Part shown: positions 36,870 to 47,908 of the stretch, piece by piece
Numbering within the stretch: the stretch's first letter is position 1
Layout of the letters: every line of letters begins with the position of its first letter
Source of the DNA: Pyrenophora tritici-repentis
Lineage: Eukaryota > Ascomycota > Dothideomycetes > Pleosporales > Pleosporaceae
Assembly: GCF_003171515.1 (NCBI RefSeq)
Contig: NC_089390.1
Location: 7,688,001-7,752,000 of the forward strand
DNA length: 64,000 nucleotides
Reading direction: 5' to 3'
Program-made: the position numbers and the translations under genes
The notes under the pieces: model-generated
What the model was told of the DNA's origin: nothing
Databases searched by the model: none
What the model saw: the letters and a program-made list of their open reading frames with translations, nothing else

Positions 36870-38480
36870 TTGATGAAAAATGTTAACAAAGCAGGGCTAT
36901 ACAACTGGAATCTAAGAGAACTTCTAGTGAAATACGGTGCAGCGAAATTGTTCTGCAATGACCAATGGAGCAGAGTAGTGGCAAAAGCTGCTCGTGTCAC
37001 GGGGTATCTGCAGAAACGAAGATACCTAAGCCAAGTCTGGAAATCAGGTCAAGATTCCGCACACTATGTTAGCTGAGTACGCAAGTGAGGACATCATCGT
37101 TGCCCAGGGCGAGAAGTGGAGACTCTACCAGCGGGCCATCAAGCCTGTCCACAAGCCGATCAAGACTCTGAGATGACACATAGATTGACTAAAGTCCTAC
37201 TGAGAATTTTCGGTCTTAATTACCTCTGAGAAGACATGACAAAGCTCTAGGGATCTTACAGGGAGCATGACAAAGCTCTAGGGATCTTACAGGGAGCATG
37301 ACAAAGCTCTAGGGATCTTACAGGGAGCATGACAAAGCTCTAGGGATCTTACAGGGAGCATGACAAAGCTCTAGGGATCTTACAGGGAGCATGACAAAGC
37401 TCTAGGGATCTTACAGGGAGCATGACAAAGCTCTAGGGATCTTACAGGGAGCATGACAAAGCTCTAGGGATCTTACAGGGATATTCCTGAGTAATTCGAG
37501 TCATGTCGTCGGTAGCGGTGTCTTAGTATACTCTTTGTCTCACCGATACACACTCGCCAAACCTTCAGAAGTTCTATTCAACCCGAGTTTCCAGATCGTA
37601 AAGAAAACGGATGCCCCACTTCATATTCTCCGATTGAAGAACAGGCCCGTCATTTTCAACTCTATTATCTTAAACTTCCCCTTCCTCCACTATCTGCCAC
37701 TGAAGATTCTGAAGCTCGGTCGCGGGCTCAAGGACTGAATCCGCAACACACTTCATACCGGCATTAACAAGAAACATTCCAAAGACCTCTGTAATGAAAA
37801 TTACAGCAAGATCCTTATTTGAAGATTCTTCGGATCCCACCGCTTGGGCTTACTCAGCGACAAGGATTTATCCGACAATCTCATCGGCACCATTCTCGCG
37901 GGCTATGAGAGCCCTCAGCACGCAATTCTGTTGCTGATGGATCTTCCTAGCACGTGCGCCCTCGGTAACAAGAAGCCGGTGATTAAAAGGTTTCCACCTC
38001 TTTCCCTATGAACGTGCCCGCAGCTTCCGAGCCCTCGGATACTAACCTCGCTACCTAGGTAACATTTCACTTCTTACCTCGGTATCATAAGAATTGTTAA
38101 GGATGTTTCTCGCAATTTTGCAGGTGGTCAACCGACGCACGAGCACGTGGGTCATCTTCGGTAAAGCCATACATATCCATGTGGGCTACGATGCATACGC
38201 CACCAACCGCAACACCGACTTCTGAGGAAACGATGCCGAGAAGCTTAAGCCTTAAGGGTGGGGCCTCGTACCAAGAAAGTGATTGTTTGTAACGTCGTAC
38301 TAATGCGAGGGGGCCTTTTATTAACTTTTATGGTGACAAATGAGCATGCCTGGAACAGAATAACGTGAGGGGTTGCAAGCGGAGAAGCGATGAATAATGA
38401 AATGGTAAGATGGCACCCGCCGGTCCGTTGCATCCCAGGAAATTGAAGTTGAGGGTTGAGGAGGTAGTTGCGGTGTAGCG
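36870..38480 (+). pseudogene. Decayed cytochrome P450 gene
   Basis: P450 fragments lie in order but in different frames with stops between them. They are: ELLVKYGAAKLFCND near 36930; a run reading HTMLAEYASEDIIVAQGEKW and then RLYQRAIKPVHK at about 37060-37160 (the helix C WRxxR region); NFPFLHYLPLK near 37675; SDKDLSDNLIGTILAGYESP near 37860-37910 (I-helix AGxE/D); HVGYDAYATNRN near 38180; and MAPAGPLHPRKLKL near 38408-38455, the usual P450 C-terminal segment. The heme-thiolate loop FxxGxRxCxG that should come just before the last piece is not visible. A 31-bp minisatellite sits between the second and third fragments. The gene cannot make an active enzyme. The subfamily is not assigned, although the pieces resemble Dit2/CYP56-like fungal P450s. 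Confidence 0.8.
37235..37481. repeat. Minisatellite: eight tandem copies of a 31-bp unit
   Basis: Copies start at 37235, 37266, 37297, 37328, 37359, 37390, 37421 and 37452. Each begins CATGACAAAGCTCTAGGG and ends TTACAGGGAG. By eye the copies are identical, except that the last diverges at its final base. The unit is not a multiple of three. The array lies within the P450 pseudogene. There are no spacers, so this is not CRISPR-like. Confidence 0.97.
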
Positions 38481-39837
38481 AGCGATACCCGAACTTCAGA
38501 TGTGACTAGGACTGTACAGGAAAATGCCGGAATCTCCTTCGAAACTTTAATCCTAATTCCATCTTGAAATGGTTTTTCTCAAGATCTCGATCTCACATCC
38601 TAGTCAGCGCTTCTATCCGCCCGGTCTCTACATTCACCACAACATACGGAATTGAACCGTATCATCAGGAGCAAATCCACAACAGGTCGAAATTACCAAC
38701 CACTCTTTGGGCTGGTCTTTTCGATTTGCAATTCAATACCGCGATCAACGGCCTGAAAGCTCACTCGCAAACAATACGGAATTTAACGCATCCGTTGAAC
38801 CTTGCAGACGCTAGGATGCATGTAAGATCTCTTGTCTTGGCAAAGTACCCTTAAAGATCTCCGCGGAAGATCGCACGCGTAAGGCAGGTATCTTTCTTAG
38901 ATTTGTGGGTATTGTTCTCCGCACATGAGTTGATGCCCAAGACTTCCCCAAGCCTCTGCTTTTGGGGAAACCTCCCCCGACCGTTACGTTAGTGAAAGCG
39001 TGGCAAATGCTCCCTCGGAGTCGGCTATCAGTATCCAGCCTCTTGCTTTGATGTCAACTTGAAAGGCGTCTTCGCACACCTCTTCACTCCCACCTTTTCT
39101 CACCGCATCCATTGTCTTTGTCTGCCATGCCATACACCGCCGCGGACAAACCTCGCAGGAATGACAGTCCATCTGAGTAATCAAGCATGCTAAACAACAT
39201 ATTAATATAGAGCATGGATTCCCCATCGTCCAAAACCGGTTTATTGGAAACCACTGTACTCGAAGCAAGAATACACCAGTTTCACTAGCGCCCCAAGGTC
39301 CGCAAATCGACTACGTGTCATCGGTTGGTTCAAAGGAACTCTTCCAAACTGATCCCAGCTGACAATCCCTTCGGTGGCTTGAATAGCGTGTTGCTTGGCC
39401 CTGCACACGGGTGCGTACATCGTATTCGGGTGTGTGTATACATCCGCCTGATAAGTGCTGACAGCACCCAGGATGTCTCCATGGTACTATTACCTGTACC
39501 CGAACCCGAGCTAATAAGACCAAGGGGCGTTCATGCTACTTAAAGCCAAAAAGCCGTGTCTCAGACAGGCTCGGAGGATTTTCCGGTCCTCTTAACGTAA
39601 GCTCGGCACGTCGGACATTGAGCGATGCGGAAGCATGCTTCCTTCTACACATCACTGGGCGTGAGCTCTCGAACCAGGGAGTTACACCACCCCGCACGAA
39701 TGAATGGCCAGTCGTATATAGACATTGTGCACAGACCGGAGTAGTCGGGATGTCGTATAGTAAGCAGCTTACCTTCTTCCTTCACGTTTGATAAAAGTAG
39801 TTTGACTGTCACACCGCATCGTTGATCGTTCTCCGTC
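38481..39837. other. Gene-poor stretch, with TATA box of the MFS gene at 39715-39720
   Basis: No gene is supported. A plus frame 38564-38854 (96 codons) contains plausible protein-like sequence but I cannot place it. TATATA at 39715-39720 lies about 120 bases upstream of the MFS ATG and is a reasonable core promoter. Confidence 0.45.
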
Positions 39838-41383
39838 ATGCTTTCAGCGATTGATACTGAGAAAGCTCAGCACGAAAAGGAGTGCGATTTGAACATCGAC
39901 TCTGACGAATACCCTTCGCTACCGTTATCCGAAATCGATGTTTCACCACCACCGCCCCCGTATTCGGCTTTCTCGGTGAATCGTCAAAGGTTCATTCTTA
40001 TTGTTGTTACAGCAGCAGGCTTCTTTGGACCTCTTTGCGGAGCGATTTACTTGCCTTCTCTAAAACTGTTCCAAAGGGTCTTTGACGCATCCGAATCCGT
40101 GATCAATGGCACTGTTTCAATGTACATGGTCGTCTTCGCAATTGCAGTATGTTTTCTGACCAAATCCAATATGGGTTATCTATTCTAACCTCCAGTAGCC
40201 TCTCTTTGGTGCGACAGCTTCTGATATCGGTGGGAGAAAAACAGTGTACATGGTCGGACTGGGCAGTTTCATCATCGCCAACACATTGCTTGCAGTGCTG
40301 CCAGCCCATCTCGCGTCCCTGTACTTTCTCCGTGTTTTCCAGGCTTTTGGCTCTTGTATAGTCTTCTCAGTCGGGGCTGGTACAATCGCTGATATTACAG
40401 AGCCTGCCAATCGCGCTTCAGCCCTATCGTGGTTTCTCATGGGACCCCAGCTCGGTCCTCTTCTCGGTCCGTTCATCGGCGGCCAGTTTGCTACTGCCAC
40501 TAGGTGGAGATGGATATTCGGATTCCTCTCACTCGCTAGCGTCCCGGTGTACTTGGCCATAATTTTTTGTGTGCCGGAAACTTTACGATCTCTGGTCGGT
40601 AATGGCACTGCTCTTGCGAACCAACCTTGGTTTTCGATACCAAGCTTCCGAACTAAACCTTGTACCGACTCGAAAATCCCAAAAGGTCCTCGGCCATCGC
40701 TGCTGGAGTTCGGACGCCTCCTCAAATATCCTCCTCAATTGATAGTCTCTTCCAACGGAGCCGTCCAGTTTGCAGGCGTTTATGGCATGTATATTTCCTT
40801 CCCGACGATCTGGGAAGACGGATATCATTGGACCAGTGCAGAGGTCGGCTATGGATACCTATGCCCTGGTATTGCAATGTTTGTCACCGCTATTCCTGTG
40901 GGCTGGCTTTCCGATCATATGAGGAAAAAAGCTCTCGCCAAAAGCCCGGATGGAAAGGTCGCACCTGAAAGAAGAGTCTTGATCCAGATACCAGGTCTAC
41001 TTATTGCCGCTGCCGGCAAAATTATGTTTGGTTGGTTCACACAGAAACACGTACATCCAGCCGCCGGGCTTTTCGGCTCGTTCTTAGCAGGAGTCGGCGC
41101 TTCCATGGTCTCTGTGGTGACCGCTTCTTTCCAAACAGAATGCGACCCGACTCAGGCTGCTAGTGCGGTTGCTTTGGGCGCGTTCCTCCGCAACTTTGCT
41201 GCAGCGATTTGTGCAGCCATCATGGCTAGCATTTTAAAAGGCATAGGCTGGGGGTGGACCTTTACTGGCCTCGGACTCCTGGACATTGCCTGTATACCGG
41301 GCGTTGTGCTTGTTATGGTCCGGGGGGCGAAGTTTCGCGAAGCATGGATGCTAAAGAAGCAGCAAACCAAACCTGCGACTTAG
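39838..41383 (+). CDS. DHA1-type major facilitator superfamily drug:H+ antiporter
   Basis: Exons 39838-40146 and 40199-41383 (52-bp intron, GTATGT..TAG) give 497 residues. The join reads MYMVVFAIA then PLFGATASDIGGRK, the MFS loop 2-3 motif; the alternative acceptor four bases earlier would give an immediate stop. There is a hydrophilic N-tail (about 1-50) with a PPPPPYSAF stretch, then 12 predicted helices. Motif C-like sequence GPQLGPLLGPFIGG and RWRWIFGF follow, as in Qdr/Flr1-type fungal exporters. The long central loop is about residues 250-275. Likely a plasma-membrane exporter of small organic compounds; the substrate is unknown. It has a clear TATA box. It lies next to a P450 relic, a CPWC protein and an IDO-like gene. 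Confidence 0.88.
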
Positions 41384-41721
41384 TGAAAGAGACAAAATCT
41401 GTGCTCAAAGCGCCTCGCAATTTTGCCGAGGATACCGACTTTACCTTAAGAGATGGAGTTGATGTGGTGGAGTGCGCGAGATGGCGCATCGCCGCGGAAG
41501 TTACTGGAAAAGAGGGGCCGGCATGGCGACTTCCCGTTCTCCAACGAATTTGTCAGCAACACCATCCACCTAAAACTACATAACGCGCATTCGAAATTTT
41601 CGAACAAGAGCACGTGATACAGTGGATATAAGGACAAGCATCCCCTGACAATGACATCACTTCAACAGCAAAGTTGTTTTGGCAATTCCTCACCGTGGCG
41701 TTCCGAGCAAGCCTACGCAAG
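41384..41721. promoter_or_regulatory. Upstream region of the DsbA-like gene, TATA-like TATAAG at 41637-41642
   Basis: Non-coding gap of 338 bases. TATAAG at 41637 lies about 80 bases upstream of the ATG. A palindrome-like TTCGAAATTTTCGAA occurs at about 41590-41604. Confidence 0.5.
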
Positions 41722-42430
41722 ATGACCAACTTCCAGGTCAACATCGTCAGCGATACCGTGTGCCGTAGGTCTCTCGTGTTCGTTTATTAGATTATATAAT
41801 AACAATGACACAGCATGGTGCTATGTGGGTAAAAAGCGTCTGGAGAAGGGCATCGCATCCTACAAAGAGAAACACCCAGGCTCAAACGATACCTTCTCCA
41901 CCAACTGGTTCCCCTTCTACCTAAATCCCGAAGCGCGCCAGAGCGTGGACAAGCAGCAAGCATATGAGTCGAAGTTTGGAAAAGAGCGAGTGAGAATGAT
42001 GCAAGAGCGCCTGAGTCAAATTGGCAGAGAGGAAGGCATCAACTTTAAATACGGCGGCAAGACTGGAAACACACGCGACTCCCACCGACTTGTGCAGCTT
42101 GGAAAGACAAAGGGCCCACAAATGCAGACACGTGTCATTGAGGAACTTTTTGCCGCTTACTTTGAGAACGAGAAAGATATAATGAGCCAAGACATTTTGA
42201 TCGAGGCAGGTGTTAAGGCTGGCCTGGAAGAAAAAGAAGTTGAAGAGTGGCTGAAGAGTGGCAAGGGAGGCCCAGAGGTGGATCAGGAGGTTGAACAAGC
42301 GCGCAGAAACGGTATTTCTGGAGTCCCTAATTTTGAGATCAATGGCCAGTACGAGGTTGGAGGCGCGCAAGAGCCAGCTGCTTTTGTTCAGCTATTTGAG
42401 CGGTTGAAGAGGCAGGAGGGTAATCTTTGA
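41722..42430 (+). CDS. DsbA/FrnE-like thioredoxin-fold oxidoreductase with CPWC active site
   Basis: Exons 41722-41764 and 41814-42430 (49-bp intron) give 219 residues. The intron splits the proline codon of the active site: MTNFQVNIVSDTVC then PWCYVGKKRLEKG, giving C14-P-W-C17. The helical insertion follows, then the cis-Pro loop GISGVPNFEINGQYEVGGAQ and a C-terminal helix ending LKRQEGNL. This matches the DSBA-like/FrnE group, which includes 2-hydroxychromene-2-carboxylate isomerases and cytosolic dithiol-disulfide isomerases. There is no signal peptide, so it is cytosolic. In bacteria FrnE sits in a polyketide cluster; here it is 340 bp downstream of an MFS exporter on the same strand. The precise substrate is unknown. 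It looks intact. Confidence 0.85.
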
Positions 42431-43332
42431 GACTGCCAAGGTTCCTGATATTATCTAATGAACTCGCATACTCGTAGGAATATCAAACTTCTGAATGATA
42501 TCACGACTTATTTGCATTACGATAGCACTTTTGTTTCCGCTATACAGATGGGCAGCAGCAGCACCAATCAAATTTGTATGAACACACCGAGTTGAAACAA
42601 GATCTCGCTACCGAACTCCCACACTTTTCGACGAAGAGCGCACTTCTGTTACACAAAGATCCCGTCTTCCACACTCGAGATCAGATCGCCGAATGCCGAT
42701 TGATGAATCCACAGATCTCTTGCTTAGAAGGATTTTAGGCTGCGATCAGGATGCATGCAAGGAGGTCAAGTCATATTAGCCTAGGCGCAGAGTCTGTGGG
42801 TCCATGAAGGGTTGTCGTTGTCCTTGTGATTGTGAGTTCAGTAAGGGATTTTCTATAAATGTGGGTTTATGAAGGGTTGTCCTTGTGATTGTGAGTTCAG
42901 TAAGGGGTTCCCTATGAGTGTGGGTTCATTAAGGGTTGTCCCTGTTATCATGGGCTTCATTAAGGGGTCATTAAGGGTTGTCCCTATCATTGTAGGTTCA
43001 TCAAGGGTTGTCCCTATCGTTGTGGCTGTGTATAGTTTCCGTGTAGACTCTTGAGTTGAAGATCATCCCAGATACGGCCAAGTCTGAGCAGGATTATGGG
43101 AGCGGAAAAAGAGGAATCACCGTTAATACCGGCGGGGATACCAATCGGATAATAGCTTGTCGCTTCTTCGATACCCATATAGACATTAGTGGCACGTTAG
43201 GTTCTAAGCCGTTCTACTCATTCTATAAGCGAAGAGACGCATGAGGTATAAGCCACTGCATTTGCCCAGAACACACGGTTCAAACCATCTTTTATCGTTT
43301 TCTTTCTACAATCTTTGTTCTGAAATTGCAGC
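42431..43332. other. Intergenic stretch containing a degenerate repeat
   Basis: No gene is supported. A 62-codon frame at 43056-43244 is not credible as a protein. The degenerate GGTTCATTAAGGGTTGTCCC repeat (separate entry) occupies the middle. Confidence 0.5.
42800..43030 (+). repeat. Degenerate tandem repeat built on AAGGGTTGTCC
   Basis: About five diverged units share GGTTCATnAAGGGTTGTCC followed by TTGTGATTGTGAGTTCAGTAAGGG or a shortened form. Spacing shrinks from about 65 bases to about 30 bases along the array. It runs from about 42800 to 43030, upstream of the IDO-like gene. Confidence 0.8.
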
Positions 43333-44902
43333 ATGCAGCTACTCATCGCCTTTGTTTTAGGCAGCTTCACCATCGCTGTGATTTGGAAGTCAATTTTTTC
43401 CAAATTCACACAGCTCAGGCTACGACAAAAAACCGTCTCTAATAAAAGACACGGAAAGATCGAAGCAATCAAGGCCCTGACTGAACATCATGAAGTGGCA
43501 GAGCTGTTAAGTGATCTTATCCAGAAAGATGGCGCAGGATCATGGCCCCCAAATACGAATCACGTACATGCTACCTGGCCTTCGCCTCTCCGAGCGTACA
43601 AGGAGATCTATCTCGAACTCGCGCCACTCCTACCCCAAGAAGAGCCTCCCCTTGATGATAAAGTAAACGTCAAACTCATATCAGAGTTCCGCGAACGATT
43701 CCGCGAGTTACTTCGTGAACGGGTCAATCTGGTAGAAGTAAAGAAGGTAAGAGTTCCGGAAATAGTCGTAGCATCGAAGTGCTAGACTGACAATTAACAG
43801 CTTCTGGAAGCAGCCGACGCCGGCCGCTGGGTCGATTTTCCCCGAGATGTATACAATGCCTTCTATTGTTGCGTCGCCTCGAGTAGACATGCATATAGAT
43901 GGGCTACCATTCCCGTTGTAAAAGTAGCACAACTTGAGAAGGAAATTAAGTTACCCATTGAGTTGGTCGAGCCATGGCAATCGTTACAGCGTCATTTTGG
44001 CTGTCCATCAGATGCCGGCAATGTTAGTAGGTAAGCCCGCTCTTCCTCATCAACACAGACTAACATTATCTGTTAGCATGTAATCAGCTTCTCAACTTCG
44101 ACAAGGCAGGCACTCATATACATAAGATCAACACTGGTATGGCACCACAGGTTCTATCAGGCGAAGTGGCCTTTTCACAGATCTTCTATGATATGGAAAG
44201 GCTCAGCTTACCTGTATATCACGATATGGTGTATGCCATCATCGCAATGAATCAAGGCGACACAGCTGCATGCGCCGGACATGTTGCTAGTATCACTTCT
44301 CAGATGCAAGGCGTCATAGGTCCTTACATGATCAACATGCACGACAAGATCATCGCACAGTCCATATGGATGTCCAAGATTCAGGGCTTCTTTGCGTGGA
44401 ACGCTGGAAAGCAAAATACAGAGACTGATGAGTGGGAAAAGTATGACGGGCTAAGCGGTAATCAAATGCTGTTGTTCCAGGCTATGGATGCATTTCTAGG
44501 CATCGAACAGTATCTCTCCGATCGAGAACTGGAGTTGAGTGTACCAAGAAGACAGAGGGAGCTATGCCATGCGTTGAGAAGGCATTCCTTTAGAGGAAGT
44601 CTATATAAGATGGAGGACGATGGTTATGTGGCTGAGATCTTGCGTAGTTTTGACATGATTCTGAAGCAACTAAGGGTAAGCTCTTCTCCTATGTTTTTAG
44701 CAGGTTGTCGCCGACGAATGCTAATGAACTGTTATAGTTGTTTCGTGCAGCCCACCGGACACGGTCAAAGGTCTATCTTTCACAGCCTGCACCAGAGAGA
44801 CTACCTATGACGGCCGGAATGTCACTACTAAAACCAAGTATCGACGAGAGTATTGAATTCCTTGACGTTTTCATGGTACGCCGGCTAGGTGAAACGATTT
44901 GA
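43333..44902 (+). CDS. Indoleamine 2,3-dioxygenase-like heme protein with N-terminal membrane anchor
   Basis: Exons 43333-43746, 43801-44026, 44077-44675 and 44738-44902 give 467 residues. The second intron uses donor GTAGGT at 44027; the stronger-looking GTAAGC four bases later would give a stop. Joins read VEVKK/LLEAADAG, AGNVT/CNQLLNF and LKQLR/LFRAAHRTR. Family-like segments: FDKAGTHIHKINTGM, FYDMERLSLPVYHDMVYAI, YDGLSGNQMLLFQAMDAFLGIE, and near the C-terminus LRLFRAAHRTRSKVYL, where H419 would be the proximal heme ligand. A hydrophobic N-terminus (about 2-24, LLIAFVLGSFTIAVIW) is unusual for IDO. True IDOs open the indole ring of tryptophan to N-formylkynurenine, but divergent fungal relatives have other or unknown substrates. 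The assignment is by pattern, not alignment. Confidence 0.65.
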
Positions 44903-45418
44903 GATTATACGCGTCCATAGACACGACCACCCAAATAATGAGCAGGTAGTAGGAAGCCGATGCTGTAGTCTCTCATCCTGTTGCGTTCTTACAGTAGTGA
45001 CGTGCATTGTTCTAGCCTGTAACCAACCTAGTCGCCCGCCTTTCCCCACCACGCTAACACGGAGACCCACCCACCGAGAGTAACACCCCTCTTCTGGTCA
45101 TGGCGCCTCAGCTCGTAAATGGAAGTTCATTGAGTAACATCCTGACAACCTCCACATGTTAGGCCTGATTCTTACTTCCGGAATGCCCGCCAGACCGTAT
45201 CCTCCCATGTGTGGACGGATGATCTCCGGTGTAATGGGCATGGTCGTATCTTCGGGTTGTTTTTCCTCCGCATATGATGTCAATAATGGGTGCTCTGGTA
45301 GTACTCATAACAGTAGTGTCGGACCGTAGTCTCGGGTTGTGCGGATGGTATATAGGCTACAGTAACAATCTTTCGTTGATATTTTGATTCAGTCATACTG
45401 TTTCTTCAAGTTGATGAG
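44903..45418. promoter_or_regulatory. Upstream region of the mannanase gene, TATA box at 45349-45355
   Basis: Non-coding. TATATAG at 45349-45355 lies about 65-70 bases upstream of the ATG, a good distance for a fungal TATA box. No other element is assigned. Confidence 0.55.
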
Positions 45419-47002
45419 ATGAAATCGTCTTTGCAACTTCTGTGGGCTTCGCTGGCGGCGGGCTCTGTATTGCCAAGAGGAGGATACAGTCGGAATGAAA
45501 ATGCAATTGGAGAGGATGACTTTGTTCACGTCAAAGGATTGAGGTTGTATGACAGTAGTGGATTGCACTACATGACCGGTAAACCACCTTTTCCCCTCGA
45601 GACTTCATACACTGATAAGCTTCGAGGAATGAACTACTGGGCATGTATGAATCTTGCAGCCGGACCATCAGCAGGCGGCGACTATGCTCGTTTAGTTACG
45701 GAACTCGACCAGATGGCTGCCAAAGGCATAAATCACTTAAGAATTATGGCTGCTTCAGAGGGCGCACCAACACCGCAACCTTTCCGGATGAACCCACCGC
45801 TTATGCAAGCACCCGGCCAGTACAACGAGGAAGTTTTCCAAGGTCTTGACATTTGTCTTGCCGAGATGTCGAAGCGTGGCATGCGTGCAACCATGACGCT
45901 CAACAACGAGTGGCAATGGAGTGGTGGTTTTGCACAGTATGTGTCGTGGGCGATGAACAACACTCAAATCCCGTATCCGCCAAGTTGGAATTTGACAGCG
46001 TCGCCACAACGCGAGACGCCTGGTACAGGGTGGGGAAATTACACAGTAGAGGGGGTTAATGCTGCCTCGTACGGCGCATTCACTGCGTTTGCTAACCTCA
46101 TCTACAACAACACGCAAGCAGAGCAATGGTACAAGGACCACATCAAGACAGTCATTAACCGACGCAACACAGTCACCGGACGTCTGTACAACGAGGACCC
46201 AACAATCATGACATGGCAACTAGCCAATGAACCACAACCATCCGACCAACTCGGCTACACAGGCCCCTACAGCATCTTCCTCAAGCCCAACCCAGATGAC
46301 CTGCTCTTCCCTTGGGTCGACCGTATATCCACCTACATTCGCACCATGGCACCCAAACAGCTCATCAATGTCGGCCTCGAAAGTAAGCAAGGCGAATACT
46401 ACTTCAAGCGCGTGCACGGCTTCACAACCGTCGACTACGCCACCACCCACTGCTGGGTACAAAATTGGGGCGTATACGACATGTACAACGCCACCGATGC
46501 CAACCTGAAAGCCTCCCAAGATTTCGCCCGCGACTTCATGCACAACTCGAGTCGCTGGGCCATGGATATCGGTAAACCGGTGTTCTTAGAGGAATTCGGC
46601 ATGGCGCGTGATAACTGGGTGAATGCGGAGAAAGAGTACCCGTATCTTAGTAGTGCTAGTACGACGCACAAGGATGCGTATTTTACGACTATTATCGGGG
46701 CTGTTATGGATGAGTTTAGGGACGGGGGCGCGTACGTTGGTACATCGCCATGGGCTTATGGTGGGATTTATCGCCCGGAGACCCAGAGGGCGAATAGGTT
46801 TGGGATGGTTTGGGCGGGAGATCCGCCGCATGAGAGTCCGGGATGGTATGCCACATTTTTTTTGCAAGTGAGTGTGAATGGGGGCTAACGGGTGTGCAGG
46901 TACGACTTGTACGATGATGACCATGCTATGGATATTGTTGCGGCGCAGCAGAAGATGATTGCGCAGTGGATCGAGAAAGAGGCTAATAGCACGGAGTGTT
47001 AA
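45419..47002 (+). CDS. Secreted GH5 endo-1,4-beta-mannanase-like glycoside hydrolase
   Basis: Exons 45419-46845 and 46900-47002 (54-bp intron) give 509 residues. The join restores a tryptophan codon: ESPGW then YDLYDDDHAMDIV. The signal peptide is MKSSLQLLWASLAAGSVL. The TIM-barrel shows GMNYWACMNL, NHLRIMAASEG, the acid/base loop WQLANEPQP with E271, and the nucleophile segment VFLEEFGMARD with E392, spaced as in family GH5. WAYGGI and the C-terminus ANSTEC follow. There is no cellulose-binding module or GPI signal. The likely activity is cleavage of beta-mannan or galactomannan in plant walls, outside the cell. Several N-glycosylation sequons (NNT, NLT, NYT, NAT) are present. Subfamily GH5_7 is my best guess. 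Confidence 0.88.
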
Positions 47003-47158
47003 GACTGGTGATATAGTTAGCGAATAGCAGTAATTTATATAAACAAACATGTGTCGTCAATCAAGCTCTCGTGAAAAGTATGACACGGCAATTTCTTCCA
47101 CGCTATGTGTATGCTCTGACAAGATTTGTAAATCACGTTGATATCGTACAAGCAAAGA

Positions 47159-47908
47159 CTACAAGAACCTCGCCGGTGAACTCTTCTTCAGCACCAATGG
47201 ATGCCTGTGCACACTAGGCATCAGGCCCAGGCCAACCGCCCTTCGTATTGCCTTTGCAATCTTTCGCTGGTTCTTTGGTCGTAGACCAGTGTCTTTGGAG
47301 TGCTTTATCCGGCCCATTTCGGTCATGTATTCAGACATCATTGTGAAGTTCTGCCCGTCGGTCAGTTTAAATGTGCTCTCGCCCATATAGCGTCCACGTG
47401 ATACACGCTTCCTCGACGTACCTTGTATTCCAGAACCGGATTGATACCTAGGATATCAAAAGCATCTTCCTGTGGCTTCATGCGCCCCTGCTTCCACTTC
47501 TTCTGCTCAATACCGCTCAGATCATGTGGCGCATACACATCACCCGGTTGCCACTTGCGATATATCTGTCGCTGGTACTGTGCTAGACGTTCTGACTCGG
47601 CCCACTCGCGTGATGGGGTTGTGGAGGCGCGGTCGAGACCTACGTCACGGGCGAAGCGCATGGTGGAAGAATCGCCATTTTGTTGGGTGGCAGGAGGAGG
47701 AGAGAGGGGAATTGAGGGATGCTGGGCGGCGTCGCTCTTTCTGAGAAGAGAGAGGAGGCTGTCATCTGCGGAAGTGTCAATTGCATCTGTCCATGGACCT
47801 TTTCCGAAATGGATGCGCACTTTTCTTTTGCGGTCCCGAGGAGAAGCAGCGCGTGCATATCCTGCCCGCAAAAAGCGAGGGTCTAATAGGTAACCGCATT
47901 ACTGACAT
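47159..47908 (-). CDS. rsm18: Mitochondrial small ribosomal subunit protein bS18m (Rsm18)
   Basis: Three exons, 47908-47821, 47765-47422 and 47350-47159, give 207 residues. The first exon (MSVMRLPIRPSLFAGRICTR, then CFSSGPQKK) is a good mitochondrial presequence in a different frame from the main body. A 55-bp intron (GTGCGC..CCGCAG) joins it to NDSLLSLLRKSDAAQ, which is why a simple frame starting at 47871 looks truncated. The second intron (71 bp) joins INPVLEYK to NFTMMSEYMTEMGRI. The bS18 core is visible: ILGINPVLEYKNF, GRIKHSKDTGLRPKNQRKIAKAIRRA (in parts), MPSVHRHP. It works in the mitoribosome. It is divergent from CIA84, also mitochondrial. Confidence 0.85.

Noticed and set aside
37235..37481. 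Regular 31-bp repeats suggesting a CRISPR array
   Set aside because: The units abut directly without unique spacers, and the surroundings are a fungal gene with introns. It is a minisatellite.
38564..38854. 96-codon plus frame after the P450 relic
   Set aside because: Parts look protein-like (TLWAGLFDLQFNTAI), but I cannot place it in any family and it has no clear start context. It might be a fragment of another dead gene.
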